Assembly: GCA_023428695.1 (NCBI GenBank)
Contig: JAEYWY010000026.1
Coordinates: 62,001-126,000, forward strand
Source of the DNA: Bacteroidota bacterium
Lineage (GTDB): Bacteria; Bacteroidota; Bacteroidia; Cytophagales; Cyclobacteriaceae
Direction of reading: 5' to 3'
Length of the DNA: 64,000 bases
This document shows positions 51,533 to 61,331 of the stretch, in pieces. The translations under genes were made by a program, and so were the position numbers. Under the pieces are notes generated by a model. That model made no database searches, was not told the origin of the DNA, and saw only the letters and a program-made list of their open reading frames with translations. Numbering within the stretch: the first letter of the stretch is position 1; the number at the start of each line of letters is the position of its first letter.

Positions 51533-53332
51533 TTAGAAGGGATACTCGCCCTTTTCAATCACAAAGTCAGCAATTTTGCGCCGGGCTGCTTTCAGGTTGT
51601 AGGGTTCGATCTTTGTAAACCGTTTCAGTCCCATCAACATCAGCCGCAGCTCATCACCCTCTGCAAAAGAAGAAATCGCTTCGCGTCCGGCGTTAGCCGC
51701 CTTCGTCACCGCGTGATGCAGGTACACCATTGCCATTTCCTTCTGAATCGCCGACGCTTCTTCTCCATTTGAGCCGATGAGTTTCTCGACGCGCAGAAGC
51801 ACCGACTCCGCAACGTAGCCCTCAATGAGCATGTCGGCCAGGTTCATCAATATCTCCTGCTCTTCGGACAGCTTCATCATGAACTTCTGAACCGCTGCAC
51901 CCGCCACCATCAATCCGGCTTTTTTCAGGTTTGCCAGAGCTTTCTTTTCTTTTGCGAAAACTCCTTCATCATCACCGGAGCCAAAATCCGGAATTGACAT
52001 CAGCTCTTTTTGAACTGCCATTGCAGGAGTCATCAGGTCAAGTGATCCTTTCATTGCCCTTTTCAAAAGCATATCAATTGTCAGGAGACGATTGATTTCA
52101 TTCGTACCTTCGAAGATTCGGTTTATGCGCGCATCTCTGTAAGCACGGTCCATTGGTCCCTCTGCCGAGAAACCCATACCTCCGTAAATCTGTACCCCTT
52201 CATCCACTACGTAGTCAAGAACTTCGGATCCGTGTACCTTAAGAATTGCACATTCAATCGCAAACTCTTCAAGAGATTTAAGTCTGGCTTTTGCAGGTTC
52301 CATACCCCCCGCAACGAGAGCATTATACGCATCATCAATATTCTGACCTGCACGATAGTGCGCTGATTCTGAAGCAAACACTTTCGTGACCATCTCCGCG
52401 ATCTTGTACTTGATAGCTCCGAATGTCGCTATCGGCACACCAAACTGTTTCCGTTCTTTGGCATAATTGGTTGCCGTCGATATGGTCTTTTTGCTACCGC
52501 CAAGTGCCGCTATTCCAAGTTTAATCCTGCCTATGTTCAGGATATTTACTGCGATCTTGAACCCGTTCTCGCGCTCACTCAGGAGATTTTCCGCCGGAAC
52601 CTTGCAATCGTTGAAGAAAATCTGCCGGGTTGATGAACCCTTGATACCCATTTTCTTTTCTTCCTCGTTCATCGTAACGCCGCCAAATGCTTTTTCAACA
52701 ATGAAAGCACTCAGGTTTTTGTCGTCGTCGATCTTGGCGAAAACAACGAAGATGTCAGCGAATCCACCATTGGTGATCCACATTTTCTGGCCGTTTATCA
52801 CGTAGTGTTTACCGTCGGGTGTGAGTGTGGCTTTTGTTTTGCCGCTGTTGGCGTCGGACCCGGAATCAGGTTCGGTCAGACAGTATGCCGCCTTCCATTC
52901 GCCGGTAGCGAGTTTCGGAATATACTTTTGCTTCTGCTGTTCATTTCCATAATACAGGATCGGAAGCGTTCCGATGCCCGTGTGCGCTGACAACGCTACA
53001 GCTACACTATGGCCCGCGCCGATGACCTCGGCAACGAGCATCGTGGTGTTGAAGTCCATTCCAAATCCGCCCAGTTCGGCAGGCACCGAAGTTCCCAGCA
53101 ATCCCAGTTCGCCGGCCTTGTCGAGAATCTGCGGCATGATCTCCGGGTTCTTCATGGAATCAATTTCGTCAAGGCGCGGCCAGACTTCTTTCGCGAGGAA
53201 GTCCTTGCACTGTTGTTCAATCATCTTCTGCTCTTCCGTGAACTCCTCCGGTATGAAGATCTCCTGAGCCTGAGTCTCACGGATCAGAAATTCGCCACCC
53301 TTGATTGCCTGTTTGGTTTGAACGGTACTCAT
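51533..53332 (-). CDS. Acyl-CoA dehydrogenase (long VLCAD-like)
   Basis: A 599-aa FAD enzyme of the acyl-CoA dehydrogenase family carrying the first step of beta-oxidation. Signatures: AAYCLTEPDSGSDANSGKTK (flavin site), KMWITNGGFADIFVVF, GRIKLGIAALGGSKK, and QIYGGMGFSAEGPMDRAYRD with the RIFEGTNEINRL end. The catalytic Glu is expected in the RIFEGT segment. The extra 180-residue C-terminal part is as in VLCAD/ACAD9. It follows the thiolase gene by 13 bases, as the last gene of the marR-fad operon. Confidence 0.94.
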   Translation of the reverse strand: MSTVQTKQAIKGGEFLIRETQAQEIFIPEEFTEEQKMIEQQCKDFLAKEVWPRLDEIDSMKNPEIMPQILDKAGELGLLGTSVPAELGGFGMDFNTTMLVAEVIGAGHSVAVALSAHTGIGTLPILYYGNEQQKQKYIPKLATGEWKAAYCLTEPDSGSDANSGKTKATLTPDGKHYVINGQKMWITNGGFADIFVVFAKIDDDKNLSAFIVEKAFGGVTMNEEEKKMGIKGSSTRQIFFNDCKVPAENLLSERENGFKIAVNILNIGRIKLGIAALGGSKKTISTATNYAKERKQFGVPIATFGAIKYKIAEMVTKVFASESAHYRAGQNIDDAYNALVAGGMEPAKARLKSLEEFAIECAILKVHGSEVLDYVVDEGVQIYGGMGFSAEGPMDRAYRDARINRIFEGTNEINRLLTIDMLLKRAMKGSLDLMTPAMAVQKELMSIPDFGSGDDEGVFAKEKKALANLKKAGLMVAGAAVQKFMMKLSEEQEILMNLADMLIEGYVAESVLLRVEKLIGSNGEEASAIQKEMAMVYLHHAVTKAANAGREAISSFAEGDELRLMLMGLKRFTKIEPYNLKAARRKIADFVIEKGEYPF

Positions 53333-53345
53333 ATGATCGGTTTTT

Positions 53346-54521
53346 TTAGTTCAACAATTCGTACACACCGGCAACACCCTGACCTCCGCCAACGCACGCC
53401 GTTACCAGTCCGTATTTTTTCTTCTGACGCCTCAATTCGTTAAATATCTGGACCGAAAGTCTTGCTCCCGACGATCCCAATGGATGGCCTACTGCTATCG
53501 CGCCTCCGTTTGGGTTCAGTTTCTTCGGATCAATATCCAGTTCCCTTACGACTGCGAGTGATTGAGCAGCGAATGCTTCATTCAGTTCGATGATGTCAAT
53601 TTCATGGAGTGCCTTTCCGGCAATCTTCAGCGCCTTGGGCACGGCGGCAACAGGACCAATTCCCATGATTGAAGGGTCAACGCCTGCGGCAGCGTATCCA
53701 AGCATGCGCGCAACCGGTTTTACGTTGAGCTGCTTCATCATTCTTTCCGACATCACAATAACAAACGCAGCCCCGTCGGATGTCTGCGAGGAGTTACCTG
53801 CAGTTACGGTACCCCCGACAGCAAACACGGGCTTGAGTTTCGACAATGCCTCCATCGTTGTGTCGGCCCTCACACCTTCATCCGTGTCGACTACAAACTC
53901 ACGTGTTTTCTTTTTACTGTTTTCGTCGACGTACACTTCCTTAACTGTTATCGGTACAACTTCATCCTTGAATTTTCCGTCGCGAATTGCGGCTGCTGCT
54001 TTCTGGTGAGATTGTAATGAAAATGCGTCCTGATCTTCGCGGGAAACCTTGAATTTCTTTGCAACGTTTTCCGCGGTCAGACCCATACTTGTATAGTATT
54101 CCGGATTGTCTTTGGCAATTGTATAGTTAAGCACGGTTTTCCATCCCATTACCGGCACAAGAGACATCGATTCGGTTCCACCCGCGATGATCACGTCCGC
54201 CTGGCCGGCATGAATCCGTGCACAGGCAATCTGAATCGCTTCGATGCCCGAGCCGCAATAGCGGTTGATCACCATCCCCGGTATGTCGACACCAAGTGCA
54301 AGCAGGGAAATCATCCTTCCCATTTGCATTCCCTGTTCGGCTTCCTGGACTGCGTTACCGACAATCAGATCATCGACCATTTTGGGTTCGAGTCCGGGAA
54401 CAGATTTTACAAGGTGTTTTATCACATCCGCAGCGAGGTCATCGGGTCTGACAAATCGAAAACCACCTCTCTTGGCTTTACCAACTGCGGTTCTGTAACC
54501 TGCGACTATATATGCATTCAT
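53346..54521 (-). CDS. Acetyl-CoA C-acyltransferase (thiolase)
   Basis: A 391-aa 3-ketoacyl-CoA thiolase, the last step of beta-oxidation. The nucleophilic Cys is in INRYCGSGIEAIQIA (about residue 87), the His in NPNGGAIAVGHPLGSSGAR, and the second Cys in TACVGGGQGVAG. NEAFAAQS is the thiolase mid-motif. It lies 12 bases after the multifunctional FadB-like gene and 13 before the dehydrogenase gene. Confidence 0.95.
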   Translation of the reverse strand: MNAYIVAGYRTAVGKAKRGGFRFVRPDDLAADVIKHLVKSVPGLEPKMVDDLIVGNAVQEAEQGMQMGRMISLLALGVDIPGMVINRYCGSGIEAIQIACARIHAGQADVIIAGGTESMSLVPVMGWKTVLNYTIAKDNPEYYTSMGLTAENVAKKFKVSREDQDAFSLQSHQKAAAAIRDGKFKDEVVPITVKEVYVDENSKKKTREFVVDTDEGVRADTTMEALSKLKPVFAVGGTVTAGNSSQTSDGAAFVIVMSERMMKQLNVKPVARMLGYAAAGVDPSIMGIGPVAAVPKALKIAGKALHEIDIIELNEAFAAQSLAVVRELDIDPKKLNPNGGAIAVGHPLGSSGARLSVQIFNELRRQKKKYGLVTACVGGGQGVAGVYELLN

Positions 54522-54533
54522 AGTTTGTTGCTT

Positions 54534-56933
54534 TTAGTTACGTAACGGTTTACCACCGGTTAGAATTGATTGAATTCGTTCAAGAGTCTTCTTCTCCCCG
54601 GTCAGAGAAACAAATGCTTCTCTTTCGAGATCCAGAAGGTATTGTTCGCTGACTTCCTGCGGGGAAGTGAGGTCACCTCCACACATGACGTTGGCGATCC
54701 ACTTTGCAATTTTCATATCGTGGTCGCTGATGTAATTGCCCATACGCATTCCGTGAATGCCTGCCATGAACAACGCCATCCCTGCACGCCCTTGCACCTT
54801 TATATTATTTGCGCGAACAGGCAGTGTGTATCCGGCTTCTGCCAGTTCAATCACTGCGGATTTGCCATCGCGTATCTGACGGTCTCGATTCAATGAGATT
54901 CTGTCTTTCTCGCGAAGGATTCCCATTTCGCGGGCTTCTTCAGCCGAGAGTGCCACTTTCGCCGTAGCGATATTCATGAAGGCATTTTGCAGCGCATTGA
55001 GTTCGATATCGCCCTCCTGTAAAGAGTCGCTTACACGTTTTGTCAACTCTTTCGTTCCACCTCCTCCGGGGATTAACCCGACACCAACTTCAACAAGACC
55101 TATATATGTTTCCGCCGCAGCTTGAGCGATATCAGCATGCAACGTCATCTCGCAGCCACCGCCAAGTGTGCGGCCTTGCGGACAAACAACTACGGGAACA
55201 CTCGAGTAACGGATCCGCATCACGGAGTTCTGGAACTGGCGAACCATAAAATCGATCTCGTCATACTCCTGTTCTATGGCGAACATGAAAACAAGTCCGA
55301 GGTTCGCACCCAGCGAAAAGTCCGCACCCTGATGTCCGATCACAAGGCCACGGTAATCTTTTTCGGCAAGATCAATTGCCTTGTTCAGGCCTTCGATCAC
55401 TGAGCTTCCAAGTGTATAGCTCTTACTATGCCACGAGAAATTCAGAACACCGTCACCGATGTCGGTAACTTTTGATTCGGCGTTTTTCCATACCACGCTG
55501 TCGCTAAGATTTTCAAGGATGATGAAAGCATCCCTGCCTGGAACCTTCTTGTAACTTTTCGTCGGTATGTCATAATATTTTCTGACTCCGTCTTCGACTT
55601 TGTAAAATGACTTGTTTCCTGCAGCAAGCATGTCTAGAACCCATTGGTTCGGCGTTTGGCCGGCGGCCTGCATTTGAGGAAGTGCTTTTTCAATTCCGAC
55701 CGCGTCCCACGTTTCGAATGGTCCGAGTTCCCATCCGAATCCGGCGCACACGGCATCGTCAATCTTGTAAAGTTCGTCGGCGATCTCTGGAATCCGGTTT
55801 GAGACATACTTGAACAAGCCAAAAAATGCGTCGCGATAAAATTCACCGGCTTTGTCCTTACCCGCCATCAACACCTTGAAACGTTCTTTCAGGTTATCGA
55901 TAGTCTTGGTGGTTTCAAGCGTGGCGAATTTTACTTTCGCCTTCGGTTTATATTCCAGCGTCTTGAGATCGAGTGTAAGGATTTCTGTCTCGTTCTTTTC
56001 ATTCTTTGTTTTCTTGTAGAATCCCTGACCGGTTTTATCGCCAAGCCATTTGTTCTCTTCCATTTTTAGAACAACATCAGGCAGTCGGAAGAGATCTCTG
56101 CTTTCATCGTTGGAGAGACCCTTGTTCAGGTTGCCGGCTACTTTGATGAGTGTATCAAGACCTACCACATCCGATGTTCTGAATGTTGCCGATTTCGGCC
56201 TGCCTATAACCGGGCCTGTGAGTTTGTCGACCTCGTCAATGTTAAGATCAAGTTTCTGCATTGAGTCGACGACTTTCATGATTGCGAAAACACCAACGCG
56301 ATTAGCAATGAACGCCGGCGTGTCTTTACACAAGACGGTTGTCTTGCCCAAATGCAAATCGCCATAGTGCATCAGGAATTTTACAATCTCCGGATCGGTA
56401 TCTGGTGTGGGAATGATTTCGAGGAGCCTCAGGTAACGTGGCGGGTTGAAAAAGTGCGTTCCGCAGAAATGTTTTCTGAAATCGTCAGTTCTGCCCTCGG
56501 CCATCAGATGAATTGGAATACCGGATGTGTTTGACGTGATCAGCGTTCCGGGTTTTCGATATTTTTCGACCTCAGTGTAGACCTTCTTCTTAATATCAAG
56601 ATTTTCGACAACGACCTCTATTACCCAGTCATAGTCGCGTATACGAGCCATGTCATCCGTGAAATTTCCAACGCTGATACGCTGAATAAATTTCTTGCTG
56701 AACAGCGGACCGGGATTTGATTTGATTGAGCGGTCGAATGAAGTCTGCACGATTCGATTTCTAACCGCTTTGTGCTCGAGATTGAGTCCCTTTGACTTCT
56801 CGGCATCCGTGAGTTCAGATGGAGCGATGTCGAGCAGGAGAACTTCACATCCAATGTTTGCGAAGTGACATGCGATGGCTGATCCCATCACCCCTGAACC
56901 AAGGACTGCTACCTTTCGAATTGTTCTGTTCAT
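54534..56933 (-). CDS. 3-hydroxyacyl-CoA dehydrogenase/enoyl-CoA hydratase fusion
   Basis: A 799-aa bifunctional beta-oxidation enzyme, arranged as FadN-type: the dehydrogenase comes first (VAVLGSGVMGSAIACHFANI, NAD site; HFFNPPRYLRLLEIIP; KTGQGFYKK) and the crotonase last (GLVIGHQGADFSLGANLGL, then PQGRTLGGGCEMTLHADIA, VGLIPGGGGTKEL with the oxyanion and Glu residues). This order is opposite to that of FadB/FadJ of E. coli. It follows the MarR gene by 27 bases and leads the fadN-fadA-fadE-like trio. Confidence 0.94.
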   Translation of the reverse strand: MNRTIRKVAVLGSGVMGSAIACHFANIGCEVLLLDIAPSELTDAEKSKGLNLEHKAVRNRIVQTSFDRSIKSNPGPLFSKKFIQRISVGNFTDDMARIRDYDWVIEVVVENLDIKKKVYTEVEKYRKPGTLITSNTSGIPIHLMAEGRTDDFRKHFCGTHFFNPPRYLRLLEIIPTPDTDPEIVKFLMHYGDLHLGKTTVLCKDTPAFIANRVGVFAIMKVVDSMQKLDLNIDEVDKLTGPVIGRPKSATFRTSDVVGLDTLIKVAGNLNKGLSNDESRDLFRLPDVVLKMEENKWLGDKTGQGFYKKTKNEKNETEILTLDLKTLEYKPKAKVKFATLETTKTIDNLKERFKVLMAGKDKAGEFYRDAFFGLFKYVSNRIPEIADELYKIDDAVCAGFGWELGPFETWDAVGIEKALPQMQAAGQTPNQWVLDMLAAGNKSFYKVEDGVRKYYDIPTKSYKKVPGRDAFIILENLSDSVVWKNAESKVTDIGDGVLNFSWHSKSYTLGSSVIEGLNKAIDLAEKDYRGLVIGHQGADFSLGANLGLVFMFAIEQEYDEIDFMVRQFQNSVMRIRYSSVPVVVCPQGRTLGGGCEMTLHADIAQAAAETYIGLVEVGVGLIPGGGGTKELTKRVSDSLQEGDIELNALQNAFMNIATAKVALSAEEAREMGILREKDRISLNRDRQIRDGKSAVIELAEAGYTLPVRANNIKVQGRAGMALFMAGIHGMRMGNYISDHDMKIAKWIANVMCGGDLTSPQEVSEQYLLDLEREAFVSLTGEKKTLERIQSILTGGKPLRN

Positions 56934-56960
56934 CTTAGTGTCGTAAGAATTTTTCGCTGG

Positions 56961-57410
56961 TCAATCTTTTTCGTATATCTCGTTCTTCTCGATTAGCTGA
57001 ACGATAGTCTGGGCGATTTCAAAAAAAGTTTCGAGGTCTTCATGCGAAACATGCCTTCTGACCACGTCATTAAACCGAAGAACTTTCTCCTTTGCGTTTT
57101 CCTTGCTTTGCTTGCCGCGTTTGGTGAGCCGGATTCTGACTGAACGCTTGTCGACCTTGTCTGCCTCCCGGTAGATGAGGCCCTTTTCTTCCATGGTTTT
57201 CAGAAGCCTCGTCAGACTTCGTGCCTCTAATCCCATCATCGGGGCGATCTTTGTGGCGGGCGTGCCTTCTTCCGTATTGATGTTCAGCAGGACGAATCCC
57301 ATCGCCATGCTCGCGTCGGCGTCATACCTTGCCGCTTGTTGGTTGTACATGCGTGCAATTGCATGCCATGCTACCCGGATATGATAATCGACCGTTTCCT
57401 CTTTCCGCAT
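56961..57410 (-). CDS. MarR family transcriptional regulator of the fad operon
   Basis: A 149-aa winged-helix regulator. The wHTH is ATKIAPMMGLEARSLTRLLK, followed by the beta wing GLIYREADKVDKRSVRIRLT (the D-x-R-x-R wing signature). N- and C-terminal helices form the dimer. It is the first gene of the minus-strand fad unit, so by context it most likely controls it, with acyl-CoA or fatty acid as ligand (inference). I did not find a clear palindromic operator in the 83 bases upstream. Confidence 0.9.
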   Translation of the reverse strand: MRKEETVDYHIRVAWHAIARMYNQQAARYDADASMAMGFVLLNINTEEGTPATKIAPMMGLEARSLTRLLKTMEEKGLIYREADKVDKRSVRIRLTKRGKQSKENAKEKVLRFNDVVRRHVSHEDLETFFEIAQTIVQLIEKNEIYEKD

Positions 57411-57493
57411 ACGTTTTCGCCAAGGATAGCGAAGGTATAAAAAAATTGTTATGCATGCAGAGTATCTTGGAAAAACTTTTTTTATTCGAAAAA

Positions 57494-59431
57494 TCAGGAA
57501 TCCTGATTATTGAAGTCGCCCCGGAGCGTCCGGAACCGCTTCCGCGCCTCAGCAGCATAGACGCTGCCAGGGAATTTGGTCAGAAATGAGCGGTAGAGCT
57601 CCATCGCCTTTTCGCTATTGTTGAGCTGGCGCTCGTAGATCTCGGCTTCCAGAAACATTGCATCGTCGGCGAGGATGTCGTCAGGGTATTCCGTTTGAAT
57701 TTTTGTGAGCAGGGCCAGGGCCCTGTCGAAATCACCTTGTTGCTGTCGTATCCTGGCTTCGAGCCAATACACGTCATCGAGAATTGTCTGATTGCTGATG
57801 GTTTTGAGTGAATCTTTGCCGGGAACAGTCACCCGGCCTTCTTTCAGCAGACCGATACGCTTGAGTGCTTCATCAATCTGGTTCTGATAAAGCAACAGTT
57901 CGATTCTCGCGTACTCCTGCAAACCTTCACCGAGTGAGTCGTACGCAATGTTTTCTTTAATCCGCAGGCTGAGGTCGAGTGCATCATTTGCGATTTCACG
58001 CGTGGTCGCTTCCTTGAGAATATTCAGATGCTCCTGGGCAAGCCGGAAGTCGCCTTTGTAATAAGAAAGTTTCGCATTCCTGAGTTTTGCTTCGTATCCT
58101 ATCGGGCTTTCGCGCTGGGTTTTTTCCACCTGGGAATATAACAGCGTCGATTCCCACGGCTCACCACGCAACAGGTATATGTCGCCGAGGTCAAGCTTTG
58201 CTTTTGATTTCAGGTACAGAGACGCGCGCGGGTTTGCGATGATCCCATTCAGAATAGAAACCGCTGTGTCTTTTTCATTCAGATAAGTCGCATACAGGAT
58301 TGCCTGATTGCGCGCTGCTTCCCAGGCGTTGGCGTTGTCGCGAAACTGATGAATAAATTCCTGATAGTCGGCAAGCAGCCCACGCACTGAATCCTGGTTT
58401 ACGGGGTAAGAGCTTTTTATTTGCGCCTCACGGGTTCTCAGCAAACCCAGTGCAGCAAGAAACCGATTTTGGGAGTTCGGAAATTCCCGAATGACATAGC
58501 GATATATTTTTGACGCATTCGTGAAATCGTCATTGTCGAGCGCGACCTTGGCAACTTCCATACACTTTTCGCCATCATGGCTGTAACGTTTGTCATATGC
58601 TCTCGCCTGGATAAATGACGCATGGAAATTTTTTTGCTGCAACGTCACCCATATTAGCAGATCCGCGTAGACCTCCACATCTGGCGATTGTTGTATCTTG
58701 TCGTATAGTAATTTTTCAAGGCTTTCAAGTTCAGACGGTTTTGTGAGCATAGTCTGCATCACATTTTTTACATACTGAATGTTGGCGGAATTTTGTGTGA
58801 CGTAGTTGAGATACTCGCGCACCATTTTGTCCTGATTGCCCTGGATGCGGTATAACATAGCAAGGTCAAGACAGTACAAATAGGGATTGCCCAGTGCTTC
58901 ACGACTTTCATGGAGAGCTATCACCGCGTAGTCTGACAATGACCGCGATGTGAAATACTCGGCCATTAGTTTGATTCGCTGAACATTGATTTTTTGTTGG
59001 CCGATTTGCTCTCGGAAATAGCGATCCGCCTTTTGAAGTTCGCCGGCCTTAATCTGAACGAGGCCAACGTCAAGTCTAAAAATGTAGTTGTCCGGATCCC
59101 GCTTCAGGTTTCTTTTTAAATAATTGTTTGCCTCCTCGTACGCTCCCATGTCGAGCAGAAGGTTGAGATAGTTGTTGTAGATAAGTTGGTTCGTTGACTC
59201 GGTTCTTGACAGTTCGCGGTACAATTCAAGTGCTTTCTTTTTGTCGCCCTTGATCATATACTCATTTGCAAGTTGGACATCCTGGAAGTCCTGAGCTGTG
59301 GAAAGTGATGCCCAGAATAGGATGACGAAAGTTATCCCGATACGCAGCGGTATTATTGTATTTATATATATATATATATTATTACTGTTATTAGTGTTGT
59401 GGAATTGTGGATGGATACCGCGCCTTTTCAT
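57494..59431 (-). CDS. Secreted TPR repeat protein
   Basis: A 645-aa protein of repeated TPR-like helical pairs (VQLANEYMIKGDKKKALELY, NYLNLLLDMGAYEEANNYLK, and the last DAMFLEAEIYERQLNNSEKA). A signal peptide core (GITFVILFWASLSTAQ) starts about 33 residues after the first ATG (59431). The preceding residues (Asn/Ile/Tyr repeats) are encoded by the TA-rich tract of the candidate origin, so the true start could lie later; a CTG before RIGITF is the only other option. Role unknown: perhaps a scaffold in the envelope. Confidence 0.85.
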   Translation of the reverse strand: MKRRGIHPQFHNTNNSNNIYIYINTIIPLRIGITFVILFWASLSTAQDFQDVQLANEYMIKGDKKKALELYRELSRTESTNQLIYNNYLNLLLDMGAYEEANNYLKRNLKRDPDNYIFRLDVGLVQIKAGELQKADRYFREQIGQQKINVQRIKLMAEYFTSRSLSDYAVIALHESREALGNPYLYCLDLAMLYRIQGNQDKMVREYLNYVTQNSANIQYVKNVMQTMLTKPSELESLEKLLYDKIQQSPDVEVYADLLIWVTLQQKNFHASFIQARAYDKRYSHDGEKCMEVAKVALDNDDFTNASKIYRYVIREFPNSQNRFLAALGLLRTREAQIKSSYPVNQDSVRGLLADYQEFIHQFRDNANAWEAARNQAILYATYLNEKDTAVSILNGIIANPRASLYLKSKAKLDLGDIYLLRGEPWESTLLYSQVEKTQRESPIGYEAKLRNAKLSYYKGDFRLAQEHLNILKEATTREIANDALDLSLRIKENIAYDSLGEGLQEYARIELLLYQNQIDEALKRIGLLKEGRVTVPGKDSLKTISNQTILDDVYWLEARIRQQQGDFDRALALLTKIQTEYPDDILADDAMFLEAEIYERQLNNSEKAMELYRSFLTKFPGSVYAAEARKRFRTLRGDFNNQDS

Positions 59432-59680
59432 GTGTTGGTTACTTGTTAATTCCTTGTACCGTCCAATTTCTTTGTATCCAATAAGTTATGAATTTATTAA
59501 CAATCTTCCACGATGTTGATAGATTCCTGGTGGATAGCTTTGGTTGTTAATGGGTGTGGGTAGGTTGGATGTCATGCACATAAATTTGGTGAAGGGTTTT
59601 ATTCGTTACAAATTGGTGCCAGTTGTTCCACGGTTGGGCGGAGTTGTTCACATCTTGTTAGAACGTTATTAACAATGGTC
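59345..59680. other. Candidate replication origin (oriC)
   Basis: Three signs meet here. A nearly pure A/T tract with TA repeats (59351-59384) may be the unwinding element. DnaA-box-like 9-mers lie beside it: TGTGGATGG (59406-59414), two copies of TTATTAACA (59494-59502 and 59666-59674), GGTGGATAG (59529-59537) and TTGTTCACA (59644-59652), each one or two changes from the consensus. The plus-strand GC skew changes sign at about 59,520: hand counts give G7/C10 in 59461-59520 and G22/C6 in 59521-59580. The gap 59432-59657 has no gene. Confidence 0.6.
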
Positions 59681-61331
59681 CGAGTTCAAAATTTGCCTTA
59701 AGATTGATGAGCGGTACGTTTTTGTCGTTGCTGTAATAGAAGATCATTTCAGGTTCGCGTTTTTCGAAGAAGTTCCCGGGTGTCCAGATGCCATTGGCGT
59801 CGGCGTCGTCAATCGCCCGGAGGAGATATTCGCCGGGTGGGAGGTCGTTGAATGTAACCTGTTTTTGGTTGACAACCTGGCGGATTACGTTGTTGGATTT
59901 ATCGAGGAGTTGAATAATCCAGGCAGGGCTGTCGGTGTTGACGGAAGTGATTATGATTCCAGTGTCCTCATAGTACAGTGGCCGTAGTGGCTGGGTGATA
60001 ACGGCGGAAGAGTCTTTTTCAATACTGATAAAGGTTGTGCGACCGAGGTAGAAGGTGATAGTCGGTTGCGGTCCGGCTGTTTGTGACTGCGCTACCTGTT
60101 GTGGGGTGGTTGCTTCGGTTCTGAGGTGTGTACGGGGGATAGTTTTTTGGAATTCAATTTTGCGATTTTTGTTGTCGATTGTTATTTCATCTGGAAGGAA
60201 GGCCACTGCTGTGGCTGAGTCGAGTTGAATTATCGCACTGTCGTAGTTCGTGTCAACGATTGGTTTGGAGAACGTAGCGTTGGCTGTTACTCGCGCAGTT
60301 CGGCCGAGGAGTGCGGTTTGGTTAAGCTTGACGCTGAATGATTCTGGCGTGACCTGGCGTTGGTTGAATTTTACATATAGCGTAGTGTCGATTTGGTTAC
60401 CAATACTATCGCGTGCGAGAAATTGAATAGCGGTGCTGTCGCGTTCGGGGAAGCTATTATAGATGCGGACGTTGGTGCGGTCTTCGCCGAACGTTGTGTA
60501 CAACGTGTCATTTTGAGATGAAAGAACTTCGTAGTCGGCCAGGCCCTTGGAGGTGCGGATATTAAAATAGGTATTGTTGGGCCGTGCGCTGGTGAGTGTG
60601 AGTGTTCGGGCGTCAAGTTTTATTGCGTGGAGATTGATGTTGTCGACGCTTTGGTCCAGGTAAAGTGAGTCTGATTTGAAGGCGTACATTTCTGTCTTGC
60701 TGTCGACGATGAGGTTGCGGTTCTTATCGTCGAACGCATATACGTAATAGATTCCGTGCTTTAGGTTTTCGATCGAGTACTGGCCCTTGTCGTTTGTCTT
60801 TGTGAGATAGATTGGTTTGTGTTTGAAGATATTGAAGGTGTCCGATTGGTATAGCGCAACCGTTGCGTCTTTGATTTCCTTGTTTTGTGTGAGGTCGCGC
60901 ACTGTACCGGAGATGGACAGGGAGTCGATGTAGTTGCCTGTGCTGAAAGCAAGCCTCAGGTTTCTCGCGGGATTTTTCTCGGTAATATCCTGAATAGCGT
61001 CTCTGAAATTTATCGAGTAAGTAGTGTTTGAATCCAGTGGGTTTTCGAGTTGAATGATAACGCGCGTCCTTTTCGCGGTAATCTCGTATTTTTTCTGAAT
61101 GTCCGGTGTGATGATGATTTGTTCCTTTGGATTGGCAAGGATTATGTGTTCGTTGAATTCCAGCGTTATGGTGCGCGGTCTGGCATTCAGCGCCTGATGC
61201 GAAGGTTGGGAGTTAATGAGTCGTGGAGGGATGGTGTCTTTTGGACCTCCGGTGGGTGATGTTTGTTTCGCGCATGCGAAAATGATTGCTACGAATGAGA
61301 TGGTTAAGATGAAAGACCAAAATTTATGCAT
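59658..61331 (-). CDS. Ig-like domain lipoprotein (Big_5)
   Basis: About 557 aa from ATG 61331 (61343 is also possible). The signal peptide ends in VAIIFAC, a lipobox. An SbsA-type Ig-like (Big_5) domain follows: PTGGPKDTIPPRLINSQP, then ITLEFNEHIIL and the FRDAIQDITEKNPARNLRL end. A carboxypeptidase-regulatory-like strand set (SGTVRDLTQNKEIKDATVAL) comes next. This pair of domains near mnmG is common in Bacteroidota. It overlaps the methyltransferase stop by 8 bases. Strong G>C on the plus strand here reflects replication bias. Confidence 0.86.
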   Translation of the reverse strand: MHKFWSFILTISFVAIIFACAKQTSPTGGPKDTIPPRLINSQPSHQALNARPRTITLEFNEHIILANPKEQIIITPDIQKKYEITAKRTRVIIQLENPLDSNTTYSINFRDAIQDITEKNPARNLRLAFSTGNYIDSLSISGTVRDLTQNKEIKDATVALYQSDTFNIFKHKPIYLTKTNDKGQYSIENLKHGIYYVYAFDDKNRNLIVDSKTEMYAFKSDSLYLDQSVDNINLHAIKLDARTLTLTSARPNNTYFNIRTSKGLADYEVLSSQNDTLYTTFGEDRTNVRIYNSFPERDSTAIQFLARDSIGNQIDTTLYVKFNQRQVTPESFSVKLNQTALLGRTARVTANATFSKPIVDTNYDSAIIQLDSATAVAFLPDEITIDNKNRKIEFQKTIPRTHLRTEATTPQQVAQSQTAGPQPTITFYLGRTTFISIEKDSSAVITQPLRPLYYEDTGIIITSVNTDSPAWIIQLLDKSNNVIRQVVNQKQVTFNDLPPGEYLLRAIDDADANGIWTPGNFFEKREPEMIFYYSNDKNVPLINLKANFELGPLLITF

